DNA of 64,000 nt from the NCBI GenBank assembly GCA_020025235.1, contig JAHHSL010000004.1, forward strand, positions 17,162-81,161, written 5' to 3'. This stretch comes from Ruthenibacterium sp. GTDB taxonomy: Bacteria; Bacillota; Clostridia; Oscillospirales; Ruminococcaceae. The notes beneath the pieces were generated by a model. It saw nothing but the letters and a program-made list of their open reading frames with translations. It was not told where the DNA came from and searched no databases. This document shows, in pieces, positions 59,336-64,000 of this stretch; within the stretch, counting starts at the first letter, position 1, and each line of letters starts with the position of its first letter. The position numbers and the translations under genes are program-made.

Positions 59336-60640
59336 ATGAACGAGAAAAAAGGAAACCCTGCGGCACTTTTGCCGATCGGAGTTTTTCTTGTGCTTTTTAT
59401 CGGGACGGGCATCCTGTTCCGGGATTTTTATACGATGCCGATCGTCATCGCGTTTATGGGCGCGATCCTGGTCGCCTGTGTGCAGAACCGCAGTCTGAGC
59501 CTTGACGAAAAATTCCGCGTCATGGGTGAAGGCGTCGGGGACAAAAACATCATCACGATGCTGCTGATCTTCCTGCTGGCGGGTGCATTTGTCGGCGTTG
59601 TGGGGCGTTCCAGTGCGCAGAGCGTCGCGTATTTCATGCTTTCGCTGATCCCTGCGCGCTTTGCGGTGCTGGTGATTTTCGTGGTGGCGTGCTTTGTCTC
59701 CACCGCCATGGGCACAAGCGTCGGCACGATCACGCTTCTGACGCCGATCGCCGTGGAAGTGGCGGCGGCTTCGGGCTTTTCCCCCGCGCTGTGCGTGGGT
59801 TCGGTGGTCGGCGGCGCCATGTTCGGGGATAACCTTTCCTTTATTTCGGATACCACCATTGCCGCGTGCAACGGGCAGGGTGTGCCGATGAAGGATAAAT
59901 TCCGTGAAAACTTCTGGATCACGCTGCCGGCGGCCATTGCCACACTGGTGATCATTGCGGTGCTCAGCTTCCGCACGCCCGTGGCGGGCACGGTGGATAT
60001 GCCGTACAATCTGGTGCAGATCATCCCGTATGTCCTGGTGATGATCGGCGGCATCATCGGCATCAACGTCTTTGTCGTGCTGCTCATCGGCGTCGGCTCG
60101 GGTGCTGTCATCATGCTGGCAACGGGGCAGGCCGCTGCGGCGGATATCATCGCCCACATGGGCGAAGGTGCAAAGGGCATGTTTGAAACAAGCATGGTCG
60201 CGATCCTGGTTTCGGCTATGTGCGCGCTGATCCGCGTGCACGGCGGCTTCGATGCGCTGCTGGGCTTTATCCGGCGCGTGTTCAAGGGCAGACGCGGCGG
60301 TCAGCTGGGCATGGGGCTTCTGGTCGGCGCAATGGATATCGCGACGGCAAACAACACGGTCGCCATTGTCATGGCAAACCCGATCGCAAAGGAAATGAGC
60401 GATGAATACGGCATTTCCCCGCGCAAGGCGGCGTCGCTGCTGGATACGTTTTCGTGCATTTCGCAGGGCATCATCCCCTACGGCGCCCAGATGCTGGTGG
60501 CTGTCTCCACGGCGGTGGATCTTGGCTGCACGCTGACGGCGTTCGACGTCATGGCAAACCTGTTCTATCCGTACATGCTGCTGCTCAGCTCGCTTGCGTT
60601 TATTTTCCTCATCCCCGAAGGAAAGAAAAAAGAACAATGA
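59336..60640 (+). CDS. NhaC family Na+/H+ antiporter-like transporter
   Basis: A 434-residue membrane protein with about 11-12 hydrophobic segments. GGAMFGDNLSFISDTTIAACNGQGV is the NhaC hallmark with an acidic membrane residue pair. Other family features are FVSTAMGTSVGTITLLTPIAVEVA and a mirrored second half (MDIATANNTVAIVMANPIAKEM). It exchanges sodium for protons, or in some members organic acids (malate/lactate). ATG 59336 follows GGAGG closely. It precedes recQ by about 140 nt without a clear terminator between them. Confidence 0.88.
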   Translation: MNEKKGNPAALLPIGVFLVLFIGTGILFRDFYTMPIVIAFMGAILVACVQNRSLSLDEKFRVMGEGVGDKNIITMLLIFLLAGAFVGVVGRSSAQSVAYFMLSLIPARFAVLVIFVVACFVSTAMGTSVGTITLLTPIAVEVAAASGFSPALCVGSVVGGAMFGDNLSFISDTTIAACNGQGVPMKDKFRENFWITLPAAIATLVIIAVLSFRTPVAGTVDMPYNLVQIIPYVLVMIGGIIGINVFVVLLIGVGSGAVIMLATGQAAAADIIAHMGEGAKGMFETSMVAILVSAMCALIRVHGGFDALLGFIRRVFKGRRGGQLGMGLLVGAMDIATANNTVAIVMANPIAKEMSDEYGISPRKAASLLDTFSCISQGIIPYGAQMLVAVSTAVDLGCTLTAFDVMANLFYPYMLLLSSLAFIFLIPEGKKKEQ

Positions 60641-60783
60641 TGAAAAGGCGGTCTGTGCCCTTTGGCATAGGCCGCTTTTTGCGTAAAGGCACATGTGCGG
60701 CGCGCGGGGCTTTTCGGACGGGCGGATTTGTGGTATCCTTAACAGTACACGCGCTGAAAAACAGGAAACGGAGGAAACGACGC

Positions 60784-62478
60784 ATGCAGAAAAAATATGA
60801 ACTGCTCAAAGAGGTGTTCGGCTACGACGGCTTTCGCATCGGGCAGGAGCCGCTTGTGGATGCGCTCGTTTCGGGGCGGGACGCCATGGGCATCATGCCC
60901 ACGGGTGCGGGCAAGTCGATCTGCTATCAGCTGCCCGCGCTGATGCTGCCGGGCATCACGCTTGTGATTTCGCCGCTCATCAGCCTGATGAAGGATCAGG
61001 TGAGCGCACTGGTGCAAAGCGGGGTGCGCGCAGCGTATCTCAATTCCTCGCTGACCGAAGGGCAGACGGCAAAGGCGATCGCCAACGCCGTGGACGGGGT
61101 GTATAAGATCATCTATGTCGCGCCGGAACGCCTGTTCACGCCGCGCTTTCAGTATTTTGCAGCAAGGGCGCAGATCAGCATGGTGTGCGTGGACGAAGCG
61201 CACTGCGTATCGCAGTGGGGGCAGGATTTCCGCCCGAGCTATCTGGAAATTGCGCGGTTTGTGGAAAGCCTGCCCGTGCGCCCGGTGGTGGGTGCGTTCA
61301 CCGCGACGGCAACGGACACGGTGCGCCGCGATATCGTGGAGCTTTTGAAGCTGAACGATCCGGTGCGCGTGGTGACGGGCTTTGACCGCCCGAACCTGTA
61401 TTTCGGCGTAAAGGAGCCGCGCGATAAATATGCGGCGGTGACGGACTACCTTTGCGCACATCCGGATGCTTCGGGCGTTATCTACTGCCTGACGCGCAAA
61501 ACGGTGGAAGAGGTGCACGCGCGTCTGTGCGCGGACGGCTACCGCGCGGCGCGCTACCACGCGGGGCTTTCGCCGGAAGAACGCCGCAGCAGTCAGGATG
61601 CGTTTTTGTTTGACGATGTGCGCATCATGGTGGCGACGAATGCGTTCGGCATGGGCATCGACAAATCGAATGTCAGCTTTGTACTGCATTACAATATGCC
61701 GAAAAATCTGGAAAGCTATTATCAGGAGGCCGGGCGCGCGGGGCGCGACGGACAGCCCGCGGACTGTATTTTGCTGTATGGAAAGCGGGATGTTGCCACA
61801 AACCGCTTTTTCATCGAGCAGGATCAGGAAAACGACGCGCTGGACGAAGAAACGCGCCGCGCCGTGCGCCTGAAAGAGGAAGAGCGGCTGCGGCAGATGA
61901 CGTTTTACTGCCGTTCGCAGCGCTGTCTGCGTGCGTTTATGCTGGAATATTTCGGCGAACAGGCGCCGCCGCGCTGCGGGAACTGTTCGGTCTGCCGCGG
62001 GAAAACGGAAAAGGTCGAGATCACGCGGGAGGCGCGCATCACATTTCTGTTTGTGCGCGACCTGCGCTACCCCGTGGGCGCGGCGGCAGTGTGCGATGCG
62101 CTGCGCGGGGTGGAATCGGAGGGCGTCGTGCGCCATAAGCTTGACGGTATGCGCGGGTTCGGGCTTTTGCGCAGCGTGCCGGCGGCGCGCATGCGTGAGA
62201 TCATGGATCACCTGATCGCATCGGGATACCTTGTGCGCAGCGCGGGCAAATACCCGACGCTGACGCTTGGCGCACCGGCGTATGAAGTGTTGGAATACGG
62301 CGGCACGATCGTGCTGTATACGGCAAAATCCGGCACAGAGCAGGAAAAGACGTCCGCGCGCGGCACGCGCAGGCTGCGCAGCTGTTTGAACAGCTGCGCA
62401 GCCTGCGCGCAAAGCTTGCAAAAAGTGTCGGCATCCCTGCGTTCGTCATTTTCACCGATGCAACGCTGCACGCCATGA
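60784..62478 (+). CDS. recQ: RecQ-type ATP-dependent DNA helicase, C terminus frameshifted
   Basis: A 564-codon open frame. It holds a full helicase core: FRIGQEPLVDAL, Walker A MPTGAGKSICYQLPA, SPLISLMKDQV, DEAH in VDEAHCVSQWG, FTATATDTV, and the motif VI region YYQEAGRAGRDG. The zinc module (CRSQRCLRAF...CGNCSVC) and winged helix follow. The frame then leaves the coding pattern near 62345 and ends in Cys/Ser-rich nonsense at 62478. A normal HRDC domain continues in another frame to 62597. One missing A in the AAAA run at 62345-62348 would restore it. ATG 60784 follows GGAGG. This is either a sequencing error or a real truncation. Confidence 0.88.
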   Translation: MQKKYELLKEVFGYDGFRIGQEPLVDALVSGRDAMGIMPTGAGKSICYQLPALMLPGITLVISPLISLMKDQVSALVQSGVRAAYLNSSLTEGQTAKAIANAVDGVYKIIYVAPERLFTPRFQYFAARAQISMVCVDEAHCVSQWGQDFRPSYLEIARFVESLPVRPVVGAFTATATDTVRRDIVELLKLNDPVRVVTGFDRPNLYFGVKEPRDKYAAVTDYLCAHPDASGVIYCLTRKTVEEVHARLCADGYRAARYHAGLSPEERRSSQDAFLFDDVRIMVATNAFGMGIDKSNVSFVLHYNMPKNLESYYQEAGRAGRDGQPADCILLYGKRDVATNRFFIEQDQENDALDEETRRAVRLKEEERLRQMTFYCRSQRCLRAFMLEYFGEQAPPRCGNCSVCRGKTEKVEITREARITFLFVRDLRYPVGAAAVCDALRGVESEGVVRHKLDGMRGFGLLRSVPAARMREIMDHLIASGYLVRSAGKYPTLTLGAPAYEVLEYGGTIVLYTAKSGTEQEKTSARGTRRLRSCLNSCAACAQSLQKVSASLRSSFSPMQRCTP

Positions 62479-62597
62479 GCGCGCAGAAGCCGCATACCAT
62501 GGCGGAATTTCTGCGTGTGCCGGGCGTCGGCAGCAAAAAGGCGGAACAGTACGGGCGGGATTTCCTGCGCCTGATTGCCGCATATGAAAAAGACTAG
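62346..62597 (+). pseudogene. Out-of-frame HRDC domain of recQ
   Basis: In the frame ending at TAG 62595-62597 the sequence encodes a typical HRDC domain: QLFEQLRSLRAKLAKSVG, IPAFVIFTDATLHAMS, HTMAEFLRVPGVGSKKAEQYG and a closing FLRLIAAYEKD. It directly continues RecQ but lies in a different frame and has no start site of its own. In an intact gene the full protein would be about 604 residues. Confidence 0.85.
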
Positions 62598-62612
62598 GCG
62601 CAAACCGCCCGT

Positions 62613-62657
62613 AAAAACAAAAAAGCAGCCGGTGTGATGCTTCACACCGGCTGCTTG
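62613..62657 (-). terminator. Terminator of the G3E GTPase genes
   Basis: AAGCAGCCGGTGTGA pairs with TCACACCGGCTGCTT. On the minus strand a T-rich tail follows (TTTTTTGTTTTT). It may also end recQ transcription. Confidence 0.85.
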
Positions 62658-62678
62658 CTTATATGAAAAAACGAAAGA

Positions 62679-63623
62679 TCAAAGAGAGAAAGAGACAAGT
62701 TCCTCTTCCGGCGGCTGTGCCGGAGTGACACGGGCGTCTTTCAGCCACGGGCCTTCGCCGTTGTAGATCTCGTGCTCGCCGCGGTCAACGACGGCCTCCA
62801 CCGTCACCCACGAACGGTGCGGGAAATCGGCGGCGTTCGGACATTCGCAGGCGACGCCGAAATAGGTGACGTCGTCGGCGCAGCAGATCATCGCAAAGCG
62901 TCCTGCCGCAAAGCAGTTCTTCGGCAGGCGGGGCGTCTGGCATACATAGCCCAAAAAGCGCACGGTCTTGCCGATATAGCGATCCAGATTTTCCATGGCG
63001 TCGATATACCACAGGCCGAAGTCGCGGTCGTCGATTTCGATGACCGGCGCATCCAGATCGAACGGCAGGGGCAGCTTGACCTCCTCGTTGTCGATCGTGC
63101 CGTCGATGCGTTCGTATACGACATTGGTAAAGCGGTTTACCATGCGCACGGGGCGGAGCAGCTCCGTCTTATCGGTGGATGCCGAAATACGGTTGAAAAT
63201 CACCACTTCAGGATCCTGCAGCTTATCGACTACCAGCTGGCGCATGTTGGCAAGATAAACCGGGAATGTGGAGGCATCGGCGATCAGGATGATCTGATAG
63301 ACCTGCCAGCGCTTGGGCATTGCGTTGTAAAGGGACGAAAGCTGCCACATGCCGTTGTATTCGATGATGATGCGCTTTGCGTGCGTTTCTTTCTGGCACT
63401 GATTGAGGAAATCCGTTGTCAGATCGGATTCCTGCTCCACCGTCCGGAACTGCACGTTGGGGCCGGCCATCTGATCGGCTGCATATTCTTCTTCGCCTTC
63501 TTCACAAAGCAGAACAAGGGTCTTTTCCGCTGCGCCGAAATCGGGATCATTAAGCGCACGCTGGATATAGGAGGTTTTGCCGGCATCCAGAAAACCGGTG
63601 ATAAGATAGACGGGGATACTCAT
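62679..63623 (-). CDS. G3E (COG0523) GTPase fused to a DUF1980-like domain
   Basis: 314 residues. The N-terminal half is a G3E P-loop GTPase with ITGFLDAGKTSYIQ as Walker A. The metal-binding CxCC motif of ZNG1/CobW-type chaperones is not present, and the NKxD position reads FNRIS, so nucleotide recognition may be altered. The C-terminal part, about 205-300 (YIGKTVRFLGYVCQTPRLPKNCFAAGRFAMICCADD), resembles the domain at the end of TIGR03943/DUF1980 permease partners. It sits 11 nt downstream of another G3E-type gene on the same strand. A role in metal handling is inferred. ATG 63623 follows AAAGGA. Confidence 0.78.
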   Translation of the reverse strand: MSIPVYLITGFLDAGKTSYIQRALNDPDFGAAEKTLVLLCEEGEEEYAADQMAGPNVQFRTVEQESDLTTDFLNQCQKETHAKRIIIEYNGMWQLSSLYNAMPKRWQVYQIILIADASTFPVYLANMRQLVVDKLQDPEVVIFNRISASTDKTELLRPVRMVNRFTNVVYERIDGTIDNEEVKLPLPFDLDAPVIEIDDRDFGLWYIDAMENLDRYIGKTVRFLGYVCQTPRLPKNCFAAGRFAMICCADDVTYFGVACECPNAADFPHRSWVTVEAVVDRGEHEIYNGEGPWLKDARVTPAQPPEEELVSFSL

Positions 63624-63634
63624 ATGCGATCCTT

Positions 63635-64000
63635 TCAGTTAAAAAGTGATTCCAGCGCTGCCTCATCCAGCTTGGAGCCGATGACGCAGAAACGTCCGGT
63701 GTAATCGGCACTGCCCGTGCGGATGTTCTTTTCGCCGGGAACATAGTCGAAATGCAGCCATTCGCTGCCGTCTGCGCTGGGAACGATGCCCTTTGCGCGC
63801 AGCACGATGCCGTAGCGTTCGCTGTCCAGTGCATCCAGAATGGCGGAAATGTCGCTTTCCGAGAAGCGGCGCGGCGATTCCTTGCCCCAGCTGGTGAACA
63901 CTTCGTCGGCATGGTGATGATGATGACCGTGCTCGTGGTCATGGCTGCAGCTTTCGCAGGTGCAGCCTTCCTCATGGTCATGATGATGATGCTCATGCTC
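63635..64000 (-). CDS. C-terminal part of a second G3E GTPase (CobW_C domain with His-rich linker)
   Basis: Only the last 121 codons are in the window; the 5' part lies beyond its end. From the edge inward the protein reads a histidine-rich segment (EHEHHHHDHEEG), a CTCESC cluster and a second His run (HGHHHHHADE). A CobW C-terminal domain follows (FTSWGKESPRRFSESDISAILDAL, YGIVLRAKGIV, GRFCVIGSKLDEAAL). Histidine-rich linkers are typical of nickel, cobalt or zinc COG0523 chaperones. It is upstream of, and probably cotranscribed with, the DUF1980-fused G3E gene. Confidence 0.85.
   Translation of the reverse strand, partial: EHEHHHHDHEEGCTCESCSHDHEHGHHHHHADEVFTSWGKESPRRFSESDISAILDALDSERYGIVLRAKGIVPSADGSEWLHFDYVPGEKNIRTGSADYTGRFCVIGSKLDEAALESLFN

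Noticed and set aside
63910..64000. ATGATG/CATCAT microsatellite-like tract at the window end
   Set aside because: It encodes the histidine-rich linker of a G3E GTPase in frame, so coding use explains it.

Overview
The window looks like a chromosomal segment of a GC-rich (I estimate high-50s percent) anaerobic Firmicute, most likely a Clostridia member near the Oscillospirales. Grounds for this are a T-box leader on a methionine transporter operon, frequent GTG/TTG starts behind strong AGGAGG sites, a high-molecular-weight rubredoxin, Rnf-family membrane proteins, a BTAD regulator and dense U-tailed terminators. I saw no tRNA, rRNA, CRISPR array, phage or insertion sequence. The content is mostly housekeeping, with several unusual fusions and degenerate paralogues. 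The assignment is inference from gene content only.

Layout. 1-4.7 kb: end of a CorC/HlyC-type gene, a membrane-anchored cell-wall amidase (minus), then a MYG1-family protein, a GIY-YIG protein and a YcxB-like protein. 4.7-7.7 kb: Met-specific T-box followed by metN-metI-metQ; this MetN lacks the C-terminal regulatory domain. 7.8-9.2 kb: a MATE pump. 9.3-16.2 kb (minus): an operon of D-aspartate-ligase-like ATP-grasp enzyme, aspartate racemase, AsnB, MetRS and TatD. The first three together suggest D-Asp/D-Asn cross-bridges in peptidoglycan. 16.4-20.3 kb: rpe, then an RnfD-RnfE-RnfA-like trio in which the flavin-attachment threonine and the Fe-S cysteines appear to be replaced, then a GNAT-MnmM fusion. 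20.5-26.0 kb: htrA with phased direct repeats in its promoter, a BTAD regulator, a nucleoid-associated protein and prfC.

26.1-29.2 kb (minus): two M23-type proteins, one intact and one apparently lacking zinc ligands. 29.3-35.0 kb: a compact shikimate operon: DUF1653-chorismate mutase, aroB, aroC, aroE-aroK fusion, aroQ, aroA. 35.1-35.8 kb: a membrane protein with GTY-x-x-G repeats. 36.0-40.0 kb: uxuA-uxuB (hexuronate catabolism) divergent from an AraC regulator and an aldose epimerase. 40.1-42.0 kb (minus): a methyltransferase and a DinB-like polymerase. 42.2-48.4 kb: a zinc-ribbon protein with a Cys-rich tail, hisS, a MATE pump, an EamA transporter (minus) and aspS. 48.6-52.1 kb: flavin reductase-rubredoxin with a Fur/PerR-like box, a ROK kinase, a YhcH-family protein and udk.

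52.2-64 kb: an AI-2E-family permease and a third MATE (minus), a PfkB/KDG-type kinase, an ABC-F protein with a degenerate second ATPase site, a DUF1835-type protein, an NhaC-type antiporter, a recQ gene whose HRDC domain is out of frame, and two tandem G3E (COG0523) GTPases, the last cut by the window edge.

The most novel-looking item is the RnfDEA-like module without its redox ligands (17130-19380). Next come the D-Asx cross-bridge cluster, the Cys-rich zinc-ribbon protein, the catalytically degenerate M23 and ABC-F proteins, and the paired G3E GTPases. All motif comparisons with reference families are from memory and were not checked by alignment.
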